A stretch of DNA of 64,000 bases from Marivirga sericea. GTDB taxonomy: Bacteria > Bacteroidota > Bacteroidia > Cytophagales > Cyclobacteriaceae. The notes under the pieces were generated by a model. The model searched no databases. It was not told the DNA's origin and was given only the letters and a program-made list of their open reading frames with translations. Each line of letters starts with the position of its first letter. Position 1 is the first letter of the stretch. Made by a program: the position numbers and the translations under genes. This document shows positions 46,489-55,233 of this stretch, one piece after another. Where the stretch lies: the NCBI RefSeq assembly GCF_900177665.1, contig NZ_FXAW01000005.1, forward strand, positions 372,001 to 436,000. Reading direction: 5' to 3'.

Positions 46489-46776
46489 ATGGAAAAGGAA
46501 ATACGATTTCTATCATCAGAAAATAAAGGGAAAGCATATCTTGGGGATATAAATTCACCCGATGCACAAATGACATTTTCAATTACACCCAACTCTCTGT
46601 GGATTATTGATCATACAGAGGTGGATGAAAGCCTAAAAGGTCAAGGGATAGGTAAAGAACTATTGCTTGAAATTGTAGAAAAAGCTAGAAATTCAAAAAT
46701 TGAAATTTTGCCTTTATGCCCCTATGCAAAACATGCTTTTGAAAAAGATGAAAGCATTCAGGATGTTCTAAAGTAG
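46489..46776 (+). CDS. GNAT-like N-acetyltransferase, short YidJ type
   Basis: A 95-residue single-domain protein of the short GNAT (YidJ/GCN5-related, PF14542) group. It has the acetyl-CoA-binding motif VDESLKGQGIGKELLLEIVE at ~44-63 (QGxGK-type loop) and the closing LPLCPYAKHAFEKD that carries the conserved Cys and Tyr. The acceptor substrate is unknown. It is monocistronic and convergent with topA. Confidence 0.85.
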   Translation: MEKEIRFLSSENKGKAYLGDINSPDAQMTFSITPNSLWIIDHTEVDESLKGQGIGKELLLEIVEKARNSKIEILPLCPYAKHAFEKDESIQDVLK

Positions 46777-46788
46777 AAAAAATAGCCT

Positions 46789-46820
46789 ATGAAAATAAAA
46801 GAACCTGATTACTCAGGCTC
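46789..46820 (-). terminator. topA terminator
   Basis: On the minus strand GAGCCTGA-GTAA-TCAGGTTC forms an 8-bp stem with one G-U pair (46801-46820), followed by TTTTATTTT. It lies just past the topA stop. Confidence 0.82.
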
Positions 46821-46829
46821 CTATATTCA

Positions 46830-49187
46830 TTATTTCTTCTTGCTCGCTTTCTTTTTAGGAGCTGCTTTTCTGCCGCCTTTTTTATTAGGTGTCTTCTCAG
46901 CTAATTCCACGCATTCCTGATAGGTCAAATCTGTTGGCTCCGTATCTTTAGGGATTTTGACATTCTTTTTGCCAAATTTGATATAAGGTCCCCATCGTCC
47001 ATTCAAAACTTGTACATCAGGATCCTCATCAAAGCTCTTGATGAATTTCTCTCTATCTGCTTTACGCTTTTCTTCGATTAGCTCAATTGCTCTATCAGCG
47101 GTGATATCTAAGGGATCTTCACCCTTTGGAATGCTGACAAACTTACCATCATGACGAACATAAGGACCAAATCGACCGATAGCTGCTACCATCTTCTGAT
47201 CTTCATATTCTCCTAAATCTCGAGGTAGCTTGAAAAGTTCCATCGCATCATCGAGTGTAATGCTTTCAATAAACTGGCCCTTACGCAGGCTAGCGAATTT
47301 CGGCTTCTCTGCCTCTTCGTCTTCTTTATCAGGTGTTTCTCCTAATTGCACTAAAGGTCCGAATTTCCCTAAACGAACAATTACTTTTTTACCTGTTTTT
47401 GGATCTACACCTAACTCTCGGCCAGTGTTGACATCTTTCCTTTCTATGCTTTCTGCTTCATCAACTTTTTCATGAAACTCACCATAAAATTTCTTGATCA
47501 TATTGTTCCAGATCTTCTCGCCCTTCGCAATTTCATCAAATTCTTGTTCCACTTTAGCCGTGAAGTTATAGTCCGTAACATTAGGAAAATGCTCCACTAA
47601 GAAATCATTCACAACCATCGCCAGATTGCTTGGGAATAATTTATTCTTTTCTGTTCCGGTTATTTCAGTTTTCTCAGAACGATTAATTTTTCCATTCTCT
47701 AAGACCATCTCCACATAGTTCCGATCTTTTCCGTCACGGAATTCCTTATTGACATAGCCTCTTTTTTGAACAGTAGAAATAGTAGGCGCGTAAGTAGAAG
47801 GTCGACCAATACCCATTTCCTCAAGTTTCTTCACCAGAGTGGCTTCATTGTATCGAGCGGGCGCTCTAGTAAATCCTTCTCTGGATTGCATTCTTCTCAG
47901 ATCCAAACTTTGGCCTACTTGCAATGGAGGTAGCATTCCCTTAGTCACATTGCTCTCCCCTTCTTCCTCATCATCTGTAGATTCAATGTATACTTTTAGG
48001 AATCCTTCAAATTTCACAACCTCACCACTTGCACTTAAAGTTTCATCGGTATTCGATATATCGATGCTTACATTAGTCTTCTCGATTTGAGCATCTGACA
48101 TTTGAGAAGCAATAGCTCTCTTCCAGATTAAATCATACAATCTTTGTTCATTATAATCGCTGCTCGCTTCTCTTGTAGAAAAGTTTGTAGGTCTAATGGC
48201 TTCGTGAGCTTCCTGTGCACCAGCTGATTTTGTTTTAAAAGTACGTGTGTGGGCATAATCAGCACCATACTCAGATTTAATTTCCCTCGCAGCACCATCT
48301 TTAGCTTCATCGGATAAGTTCAAGGAATCTGTTCTCATGTAGGAAATCTTACCTGCCTCGTATAACCGCTGCGCTAGAGTCATAGTTTGGGAAACAGAAA
48401 ATCCAAGCTTTCTAGAGGCCTCTTGCTGCAGAGTGGAAGTAGTAAAGGGAGGTGCAGGAGTTTTCTTTCCAGGCTTTTTCTCTAATTTACCTATAGAAAA
48501 CTCAGCATCTAGGCATTTCTCTAAAAAAGCCATGGCTTCTGCTTCCGTTTTATATCGACCTGGGAGCTCCGCTTTTAATTCTTTGCCTTCTACATTAAAA
48601 AAGGCCTGTACTTTATAAAAGGACTCAGGTTTAAACTTTTCAATTTCTCTTTCCCTTTCTACCACTATTCTTACAGCAACAGACTGCACTCTACCCGCAG
48701 AAAGTCCTGTTTTGATTTTTTTCCATAAAATTGGAGAAAGTTCAAAACCCACCAATCGATCTAAAATTCTTCTGGCCTGCTGCGCATTCACTAAATCTAT
48801 ATCAATGCCTTTAGGAGAATTAATTGCATTTTGAATAGCTGATTTTGTAATCTCCCTAAAAACAATTCTTTTGGTTCTGGCATCGTCTAAGTTCAAAGCT
48901 TCTTTTAAGTGCCATGAAATAGCTTCTCCTTCGCGGTCATCATCAGTTGCGAGATAGATCATTTCTGCCAACTTCGCTTCCTTTATTAATGCCTTTATTA
49001 CTTCTTTTTTATCCTTAGATACTTCGTAAGTAGGTTTAAAATCGTTTTCTATGTCGATGGCATTATTTCCTTTTGGTAAATCACGAACATGGCCGTAGCT
49101 CGAAAGCACCTTATAGTCTTTCCCTAAATAACCTTCAATAGTTTTGGCTTTCGCAGGTGACTCCACTATCACTAAATTTTTCGACAT
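46830..49187 (-). CDS. topA: DNA topoisomerase I
   Basis: A 785-residue type IA topoisomerase. The Toprim domain has E9 (VIVESPAKAKTIEGYLG) and the DxDxE-like TDDDREGEA (D82, D84). The active-site Tyr is Y283 in KISYMRTDSLNLS. The C-terminal part, after ~580, has several Topo_C repeats (e.g. GKKVIVRLGKFGPLVQLG, GRFGPYVRHDGKFVSIPKG, GRWGPYIKFGKKN) in place of zinc fingers. A Lys-rich tail (KAAPKKKASKKK) completes it. It relaxes negative supercoils. It stands alone, with a terminator just past its stop. The assignment is secure. Confidence 0.97.
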   Translation of the reverse strand: MSKNLVIVESPAKAKTIEGYLGKDYKVLSSYGHVRDLPKGNNAIDIENDFKPTYEVSKDKKEVIKALIKEAKLAEMIYLATDDDREGEAISWHLKEALNLDDARTKRIVFREITKSAIQNAINSPKGIDIDLVNAQQARRILDRLVGFELSPILWKKIKTGLSAGRVQSVAVRIVVEREREIEKFKPESFYKVQAFFNVEGKELKAELPGRYKTEAEAMAFLEKCLDAEFSIGKLEKKPGKKTPAPPFTTSTLQQEASRKLGFSVSQTMTLAQRLYEAGKISYMRTDSLNLSDEAKDGAAREIKSEYGADYAHTRTFKTKSAGAQEAHEAIRPTNFSTREASSDYNEQRLYDLIWKRAIASQMSDAQIEKTNVSIDISNTDETLSASGEVVKFEGFLKVYIESTDDEEEGESNVTKGMLPPLQVGQSLDLRRMQSREGFTRAPARYNEATLVKKLEEMGIGRPSTYAPTISTVQKRGYVNKEFRDGKDRNYVEMVLENGKINRSEKTEITGTEKNKLFPSNLAMVVNDFLVEHFPNVTDYNFTAKVEQEFDEIAKGEKIWNNMIKKFYGEFHEKVDEAESIERKDVNTGRELGVDPKTGKKVIVRLGKFGPLVQLGETPDKEDEEAEKPKFASLRKGQFIESITLDDAMELFKLPRDLGEYEDQKMVAAIGRFGPYVRHDGKFVSIPKGEDPLDITADRAIELIEEKRKADREKFIKSFDEDPDVQVLNGRWGPYIKFGKKNVKIPKDTEPTDLTYQECVELAEKTPNKKGGRKAAPKKKASKKK

Positions 49188-49268
49188 ATCTATTGGCTTA
49201 TTTTAATTTGAAATTCAAATATCATTATTTTTTTTTAGAAAAAAAGAATTTAGGTTTTTAGTCGTTTA

Positions 49269-49300
49269 TTGAGATAGTTTAACGAATGTTCCTAATTTTA
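49269..49300 (+). promoter_or_regulatory. Probable promoter of sixA and the ureohydrolase gene
   Basis: TTG at 49269-49271, a 21-nt spacer and TAATTTTA at 49293-49300 fit the Bacteroidota promoter with a mismatch at the last base, 24 nt before the ATG. Confidence 0.4.
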
Positions 49301-49323
49301 CTATCAAACAGCTAATCAATCAA

Positions 49324-49821
49324 ATGGTTAAAGATCTTTATTTAATTCGCCATGGCGAGGCAGAAGAACCAAATGCCGGCTTAAAAGATGTGGAACGCCA
49401 ATTAACCGCTAAGGGTTTGCAGGATGCCTCAAAAGTGGGCATATACCTAAAGCAAAAGGAGTTTCACCCAGATATTATGTTGCATAGCATTGCTGAAAGG
49501 ACTACTGAGACCATGAACAGGATAAACGAGCAGCTTGGAGTCAAGCCCGACCATATTGAAGCTTCTGAAGATATCTATGAGGCTTCAGCAAGGATCATGT
49601 TGCGAGTGATTTCCGAAATTCCTGCAGAAATGCGTTCTGCTGTGGTGATTTGCCATAATCCATCTATTACCTATCTTTCTGAATATATAACAGGTGCAGA
49701 GGTAGGCTATGTGGAGCCGGCAGGCATCGTACATATCCAGATTCCTTTTTCCTCTTGGTCAGAGGTATCGGAAAAAAATTGTGACTTAATAGAATACATT
49801 AGACCAGAAGATATTCAATAA
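49324..49821 (+). CDS. sixA: SixA-type phosphohistidine phosphatase
   Basis: A 165-residue histidine phosphatase of the phosphoglycerate mutase-like superfamily. The catalytic RHG is in LIRHGEAEEPN (H10), and the second active-site His is in VVICHNPSITYLSE. The family removes phosphate from phosphohistidine in Hpt domains and phosphotransferase proteins. The target here is not known. It is followed 6 nt later by the ureohydrolase gene, so they form an operon. Confidence 0.88.
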   Translation: MVKDLYLIRHGEAEEPNAGLKDVERQLTAKGLQDASKVGIYLKQKEFHPDIMLHSIAERTTETMNRINEQLGVKPDHIEASEDIYEASARIMLRVISEIPAEMRSAVVICHNPSITYLSEYITGAEVGYVEPAGIVHIQIPFSSWSEVSEKNCDLIEYIRPEDIQ

Positions 49822-49827
49822 TAATTT

Positions 49828-50901
49828 ATGACAAAGAAACAGGAAATTATTAACGCCTTTGATCCAAATGGTTTGGGTAATGTAGAGCATATTTTTGCTC
49901 TTCCCTTTGATGAAAAAACTGCAGATTTAATTTTAATTCCAGTGCCATGGGAGGTAACAGTTTCTTACGAAGCAGGTACTGCTCAAGGGCCTCAACATAT
50001 CTTGGAAGCCTCCACTCAAGTGGACTTATATCAGAAAGACATTATTGATGCTTGGAAAATGGGAATTAAGATGCTCCCTCTTAATCAAGATTTATTAACC
50101 AAAAGCAATAAACACCGAATTTTGGCTGAGGAATATATCAGCTTATTGGAAGCAGGGGAGGAAAAAACTGAAAAGGGCACCAGCATATTGCAGGAAGTCA
50201 ACTCAGTTTGCGCTGAAATGGTAGAATGGGTGAAATCAGAATCTCTAAAACAACTTAATAAACATAAGCTACTAGGATTGGTTGGCGGTGACCATAGTAC
50301 TCCGCTAGGGGCAGTACAAGCTCTAGCTACTCAACATGAGTCATTTGGAGTATTGCAAATTGATGCTCATATGGATTTTAGAAAAGCTTATGAAAATTTC
50401 GAATATTCTCATGCCTCTATTTCCTATAATATGCTACAGACTGTCCCTCAAATTGAAAAAATGGTGCAAGTAGGCATTAGAGATTTTTGCGAAGAAGAAA
50501 TTAAATTTGCTGAAAAGCAGGGTGAAAGAGTGAGTGTCTTCTATGATGACGATATAAAAGTGGGCATGTTTGAAGGTGAATCATGGACGATAATTTGTGA
50601 TAGAATCATTAAAGAACTGCCTAGTGAAGTGTATATCACCTTTGATATTGATGGCTTGAGACCAGAATTGTGTCCCAATACTGGCACTCCAGTGCCTGGC
50701 GGCCTAAGCTATTCAGAGATCATTTATTTATTGACCAGACTCGTGAAAAACGGTAAGAAAATTATTGGTTTTGACTTAAACGAAGTAGCTCCAGGAGAAA
50801 ATACCGATTGGAATGGAAATGTGGGAGCTCGAATTTTGTATAGACTTTGCAATTTAATGGGCGTTTCTCAGGGGAAATTGGAGTGGGATGAGCGTTTTTA
50901 A
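49828..50901 (+). CDS. Ureohydrolase: probable formimidoylglutamase / arginase-family enzyme
   Basis: A 357-residue enzyme of the arginase/agmatinase/formiminoglutamase family. The two-manganese site is fully visible: H156 in GGDHSTPLG, D179, H181 and D183 in QIDAHMDFR, and D273 and D275 in TFDIDGLRPE. It hydrolyses a guanidino or formimino group to give urea or formamide. Bacteroidota proteins of this length are commonly named formimidoylglutamase (histidine degradation), but no hut genes are adjacent, so arginase or agmatinase activity is not excluded. Confidence 0.85.
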   Translation: MTKKQEIINAFDPNGLGNVEHIFALPFDEKTADLILIPVPWEVTVSYEAGTAQGPQHILEASTQVDLYQKDIIDAWKMGIKMLPLNQDLLTKSNKHRILAEEYISLLEAGEEKTEKGTSILQEVNSVCAEMVEWVKSESLKQLNKHKLLGLVGGDHSTPLGAVQALATQHESFGVLQIDAHMDFRKAYENFEYSHASISYNMLQTVPQIEKMVQVGIRDFCEEEIKFAEKQGERVSVFYDDDIKVGMFEGESWTIICDRIIKELPSEVYITFDIDGLRPELCPNTGTPVPGGLSYSEIIYLLTRLVKNGKKIIGFDLNEVAPGENTDWNGNVGARILYRLCNLMGVSQGKLEWDERF

Positions 50902-50966
50902 AATAAACGTAAAAAAATAACTTTTTTTTAAGCCCCAGATGCTTTTCTGTTTGAAGTATTAAAACC

Positions 50967-52946
50967 CTAAACCCTAAACCCGATCACCAACATATCATCA
51001 GTTTGCTGCATCTCACCTTGCCATCTTTTCATCTCCAGTTCAAGGCTCTTGCCTTGTTCAGGCAGGCTTTTATTTGAAATGCTTTCTAAAAGTGATTTAA
51101 ATCTTTTCCGTAAATACTTTTTCTGCGTTTTAATTCCAAACTGATCTGGAAAACCATCGGAACTTAAATAGAAGGTTTGGTTTTTCTCAAATTCAATTTC
51201 CTGAAAAGTGAATTTCTTATCAGGACTATTAAAATACTCCCCTACTGTAAAATTATTACCTTTAAACTCTTTTAATTCATTATCCTCTACAACATAAAGC
51301 GGTCTTTTAGCTCCTGAAAAAGTAACTAACTGTCGTTCATAATCGATTTTACACAGCGCCACATCCATGCTGTGATTCGATCTTGTCACTTCTTTTTGCT
51401 TCAAAATATCCATCACTTTTATGTCCAGTTTAGCCAATATTTTATGTGGCTCAATTTCGTGTTCTTCATTTACGATTTGGTTCATTGTTGCATTGGCGAT
51501 CACTGTCATAAATGCACCTGCCACACCATGTCCTGTGCAATCAATTAAAGCTAAAATATCGCATCCATTCTGACGAGAGTACCAATAAAAGTCACCGCTC
51601 ACAATATCTTTCGGTTTATAATATACAAAAGAGGAAGGAATATTTTCTTTGAAACTATTCTTGTTCATGATACCATCCTGGATACTCTTGGCATATTCGA
51701 TGGAATCGGTAATATTTTGATTCCAGCTTTCCAATTTCATTTTTTGGATCTCAATTGCTTGTTTGCTTTTAAGAATTTCTTCGTTCTGATATTCCAGCAA
51801 AGTCTTCGCTTTGCGATTTTGTTTGAATTTTTGAAAAGAGATAATAGCCAAAGACAATAATAAAATTGAAAAACCGAACGCACCATAAGTAAAGAGTTGA
51901 CTATTTTGATATTGCAAATCCTTAATCTCTGACTCCTTTCTCAATAAAGCAATCTCTTTTTCCTTTTGCTCTAATTCAATACTTTTTTCGAGTTCAGCAA
52001 TTGCTCTTCTAGATTTTTCATTGAATAAACTATCGTTCATTATATGATACTGATTCATATACATATACGAATTTTTCAAATCTTCCAAATGAATATAAAC
52101 CTCAGCAAGAGTACTGAAGGCATCTAATAATATGGGCTTTGCATTTATTGAATTTGCAATGTCAACAGCATCTAAAGCTGCATTTTTTGCAGCCATATGA
52201 CTCCCTCTCGCATTATGAAGTCTAGCAATTTTGACGAGCGCAGCTGAAACTCCAAATTTATTGTCAGCAGCTTCCTCTTTCTTCAGCGATTTATTGAAGT
52301 AATAGAGTGCACTGTCATAAGCTTGACGATTGAAGTAAATTTTTCCAATATTACTATAGGGGTCAAATAATGATGATTGCGAAGGGTTTTGCTCGTAAAT
52401 TCTTAGAACTCGCCTGTAGTAGTCCTCGGCTTCGAACTCTTGGCCTTGATCTAGATAAATATTACCAATGTTATTGAGAATCCTAAGTAATCGAGGAACG
52501 TCCTTCAACTTTTCAAATATCTCTTTGGCATCCGTATAATAATCTAAAGCCCTCTCAAAATCTTCGTTGATTGAATAGATGTTTCCGATATTACTTAAAG
52601 ATTTCCCTATCCCTTCCTGATTACGCAAAGAATCGTAAAGATTAAAAGATATTTTGTAGTAATTAAGCGCCTTATCGTAATCACCTTTTTGTTTGTAGTA
52701 AACTCCAAGATTATTGTTTGCTGTAGCTTCTCCTTGTAGAAAATTAATCCTCTTAGAAATTTCTAAAGCAGTATTCGCATACTCAAAACTTTTTGCAGGT
52801 TGGCTTTTGTACTGAATTCTAAATAAGGCATTTAACCTCATAACTTCAGTGCTATCTATTGTATCCCCTTTTCTTTGTGAAAAAGAGTCGAAGGCAACAG
52901 TAAAAACAACGATAAGCACTAAAAAAAATGACTTTTTTGCAATCAT
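50967..52946 (-). CDS. TPR sensor protein with SpoIIE-type phosphatase domain (1)
   Basis: A 659-residue protein. I start at the ATG 52944-52946, which gives a signal peptide (FFLVLIVVFTVAFDSFSQ); an upstream TTG adds only poor sequence. Residues ~45-320 hold about six TPR repeats (ATANNNLGVYYKQKGDYDKA type) in the periplasm. A coiled coil and a membrane helix follow (~360-380, GAFGFSILLLSLAIISF). A cytosolic PP2C/SpoIIE domain is at ~455-659 (VYYKPKDIVSGDFYWYS, IDCTGHGVAGAFM, SDGFPDQFG). It would dephosphorylate an anti-anti-sigma-like protein in response to an envelope signal. It has a sister at 58693. Confidence 0.9.
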   Translation of the reverse strand: MIAKKSFFLVLIVVFTVAFDSFSQRKGDTIDSTEVMRLNALFRIQYKSQPAKSFEYANTALEISKRINFLQGEATANNNLGVYYKQKGDYDKALNYYKISFNLYDSLRNQEGIGKSLSNIGNIYSINEDFERALDYYTDAKEIFEKLKDVPRLLRILNNIGNIYLDQGQEFEAEDYYRRVLRIYEQNPSQSSLFDPYSNIGKIYFNRQAYDSALYYFNKSLKKEEAADNKFGVSAALVKIARLHNARGSHMAAKNAALDAVDIANSINAKPILLDAFSTLAEVYIHLEDLKNSYMYMNQYHIMNDSLFNEKSRRAIAELEKSIELEQKEKEIALLRKESEIKDLQYQNSQLFTYGAFGFSILLLSLAIISFQKFKQNRKAKTLLEYQNEEILKSKQAIEIQKMKLESWNQNITDSIEYAKSIQDGIMNKNSFKENIPSSFVYYKPKDIVSGDFYWYSRQNGCDILALIDCTGHGVAGAFMTVIANATMNQIVNEEHEIEPHKILAKLDIKVMDILKQKEVTRSNHSMDVALCKIDYERQLVTFSGAKRPLYVVEDNELKEFKGNNFTVGEYFNSPDKKFTFQEIEFEKNQTFYLSSDGFPDQFGIKTQKKYLRKRFKSLLESISNKSLPEQGKSLELEMKRWQGEMQQTDDMLVIGFRV

Positions 52947-53128
52947 ACTAAATCTATATCTTGCTAAGATGCTATAAATATTTGAAAAAGTAATATTCAA
53001 AACTGCTATATTTATTTAGAATACATACAATTTGATCATTAATTTATTTCATTTTTACTAGAGTATCATTACAACCAATCTAATGCTACATGTGTCATTA
53101 ATTCGAACTAATAAATTTCATAAATGCA

Positions 53129-53671
53129 ATGAAAGCACCTCTACTAAAACTATTAATACTTTCAAGTCTTTGCTTTAGCTTACTTGCTTGTGAGCCTTGG
53201 GAAAGAGTTCCTGATTTTGACGTTGAGCAAGTTGAAGGATACAGGCCAATTTATGCTACCGAAAGTGAGAAACAAATAAAAACTTTGCCTGCCCAAGAGA
53301 TTGACGACCCTGGTAAGATTTATGTCATCAATGACTATTTGCTACTAGTTGACCGACTAAAAGGCATTCATGTTTTCGATAATAAAAATCCTGAAAATCC
53401 TCAAAACATTGGTTTCATTCAAATTACCGGGAGCAACGATGTAGCTGTACGAGATAATATTTTGTATGCAGATCAAGCTACTGATTTGTTAGCTATTGAT
53501 ATTAGCAATCCCGAAAATGTTAAAATAGCTTCTCGGGTTAAGGGTGTTTTTCCATTTGGTATTCAATACCCTCAACAGCAAGGGGTGTATTTTGAATGTC
53601 CTGATCCCGAAAAAGGCTTAGTTATAGCTTGGGAACTAACCACCTTACAATCTCCAAAATGCTACCGTTAA
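53129..53671 (+). CDS. LVIVD-repeat lipoprotein, short
   Basis: A 180-residue lipoprotein (signal ending FSLLACEPW). It has LVIVD-like repeats (YVINDYLLLVDRLKGIHVFD, DLLAIDISNPENVKIASRV) that normally make propeller blades; there are too few for a whole propeller. The gene is followed 25 nt later by a longer LVIVD lipoprotein and then a barrel protein, so the three probably form an operon and an outer membrane complex. The conserved family PDFD near the start is typical of such lipoproteins. Confidence 0.75.
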   Translation: MKAPLLKLLILSSLCFSLLACEPWERVPDFDVEQVEGYRPIYATESEKQIKTLPAQEIDDPGKIYVINDYLLLVDRLKGIHVFDNKNPENPQNIGFIQITGSNDVAVRDNILYADQATDLLAIDISNPENVKIASRVKGVFPFGIQYPQQQGVYFECPDPEKGLVIAWELTTLQSPKCYR

Positions 53672-53696
53672 TTTCATTAAAAACTATCCTTGCACC

Positions 53697-54470
53697 ATGA
53701 AAAATTTAAAATTATACCCAGTCTTAATACTTTTTACTGCCTTAGTACTTTCGGTCCTGACTTCATGCTCAAGCGACTCAGAATTTGATGGCTCTGGAGA
53801 AGGTAAAGGAGGATCAATGGCTAGATTCACCTTTCTAAAAGGCTATTTATACGTAGTTGATCAAAGCACCTTAAAGACTTTTGACATCAGTAATCCTGAA
53901 AATCCAAATCTTCTGGGAACTGAGAATGTAGGAGACGGTGTAGAAACCATTTTTCCATACGAAAATTATTTGTTCTTAGGTACTCAGTGGGGAATGAAGA
54001 TCTATTCTGTTGAAGATGACCCAATCCCAAATTTTCTATCGGACTTTGAACATTCATTTTCTTGCGATCCAGTGGTAGTATCAAACAGTATAGCATATGT
54101 TACCTTAAGAAGTGGAACTACTTGTCAAACGGGAGAGAATCGAATGGAAGTGGTTGATGTCTCAGATTTACGAAACCCGCGCCTCCTGAATACTATCCCC
54201 ATGGAAAATCCTCATGGTTTATCGGTTAGTGATACTGTACTTTTTGTTTGCGAAGGTGATTTTGGTTTTAAAGTCTTCAATATTAAAGATCGATCAAATC
54301 CTGAATTGATATCGCACTATGATAGTATTCCAAGCTACGATGTGATTACTAATTATGGAAGGAAAGAATTAATTATCACAGGTAGAAACGGAATATTTCA
54401 ATACGATTATCAAGATCCTTATCAATTAAAAGAATTAAGTCAAATTTTAAGTACTCAGGGTAATGAATAA
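53697..54470 (+). CDS. LVIVD-repeat lipoprotein
   Basis: A 257-residue lipoprotein (signal ending LTSCSSDSE, with a Gly-rich stretch after it). LVIVD blades are YLYVVDQSTLKTFDISNPEN, KIYSVEDDPIPNF, RMEVVDVSDLRNPRLLNT and GFKVFNIKDRSNPELIS. It overlaps the next gene by 8 nt. It resembles the upstream lipoprotein, suggesting duplication or that the two together make one propeller-like assembly. Confidence 0.8.
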   Translation: MKNLKLYPVLILFTALVLSVLTSCSSDSEFDGSGEGKGGSMARFTFLKGYLYVVDQSTLKTFDISNPENPNLLGTENVGDGVETIFPYENYLFLGTQWGMKIYSVEDDPIPNFLSDFEHSFSCDPVVVSNSIAYVTLRSGTTCQTGENRMEVVDVSDLRNPRLLNTIPMENPHGLSVSDTVLFVCEGDFGFKVFNIKDRSNPELISHYDSIPSYDVITNYGRKELIITGRNGIFQYDYQDPYQLKELSQILSTQGNE

Positions 54471-55173
54471 AGCTTTACTTATTATCTCAATGGGATGTAT
54501 TAGTTTTGTTTGCTTCGCTCAAGAAAATCACTCCACTAAAGATAGTATTGTCAATGATTATAAACCATTATTACTATCATATATTTCATTAAGCTCTAAT
54601 TTCGAAAGTTATAATTCGTTTGATTTAGGTTTGATGAGCTCCCTTGGAGCAAGAACTGCTATTGGAGGAGAATTGGGCTACATTTACAACCTGCAGGGTC
54701 TAAATCAAAGAATAGAAGATAATTGGTATACAGACGTGTATGGCATCAAAGCATATTTTTACTATCGCTATTTTTTTCAAATTGATGAAAACTATCCCTA
54801 CCATTCTAAAACTTTTATAGATATAGAGCCACAATTTTATTGGACAAGTTTTAAAGCTGAAAGAATTGCCGGTTATGCTTGTAATGATCAATTTGGAGAT
54901 TGTGAATATTACCGGTTTTATGATTCCAGAGTTAATAGAATTGTGCCTGGCTTGAATATCAAGTTTGGCAAAGTCTATGATTACGACCCATTTTATATCA
55001 CGCTTTTCCTAGGTTTAGGATATAGATATATTCAGGAATATTCTGAAATGAATGAGAAGTCCGTGCTACCAGAAAAAATTTTTGATCGGAAAGGAGACCT
55101 TAGCGATCTACAAACTGGAGGAGTAATAAAACTAAGATTGGGCTTGCAACTAGCCTACAATCTTTGGAAGTAA
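54463..55173 (+). CDS. Outer membrane barrel partner of the LVIVD lipoproteins
   Basis: A 236-residue protein with a signal peptide (ALLIISMGCISFVCFA). A small barrel-like body rich in aromatics and Gly follows (GARTAIGGELGYIYNLQG, YFYYRYFFQID, GLNIKFGKVYDYDPF) and ends in a strand GLQLAYNLWK. It is most like 8- to 10-stranded outer membrane proteins of unknown function. It starts inside the previous gene, so it is translationally coupled. A terminator follows at 55184. Confidence 0.7.
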   Translation: MNKALLIISMGCISFVCFAQENHSTKDSIVNDYKPLLLSYISLSSNFESYNSFDLGLMSSLGARTAIGGELGYIYNLQGLNQRIEDNWYTDVYGIKAYFYYRYFFQIDENYPYHSKTFIDIEPQFYWTSFKAERIAGYACNDQFGDCEYYRFYDSRVNRIVPGLNIKFGKVYDYDPFYITLFLGLGYRYIQEYSEMNEKSVLPEKIFDRKGDLSDLQTGGVIKLRLGLQLAYNLWK

Positions 55174-55183
55174 CTATTTAAAC

Positions 55184-55210
55184 AAAAAAAGCTTGCCTAT
55201 CGGCAAGCTT
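55184..55210. terminator. Bidirectional terminator between barrel gene and proA
   Basis: AAGCTTGCC-TATC-GGCAAGCTT is a 9-bp stem with a 4-nt loop (55189-55210), preceded on the plus strand by an A run (55184-55190). On the minus strand this gives a T run after the stem, ending proA. Confidence 0.88.
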
Positions 55211-55233
55211 CTATTGTTAGAAAAATTGTTTGA

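Noticed and set aside
50961-50982. Telomere-like CCCTAAA repeat (three units)
   Set aside because: It straddles the stop codon of the TPR-SpoIIE gene and is only three units long in a bacterial chromosome; coincidence of Phe/Arg/Val codons plus the stop.
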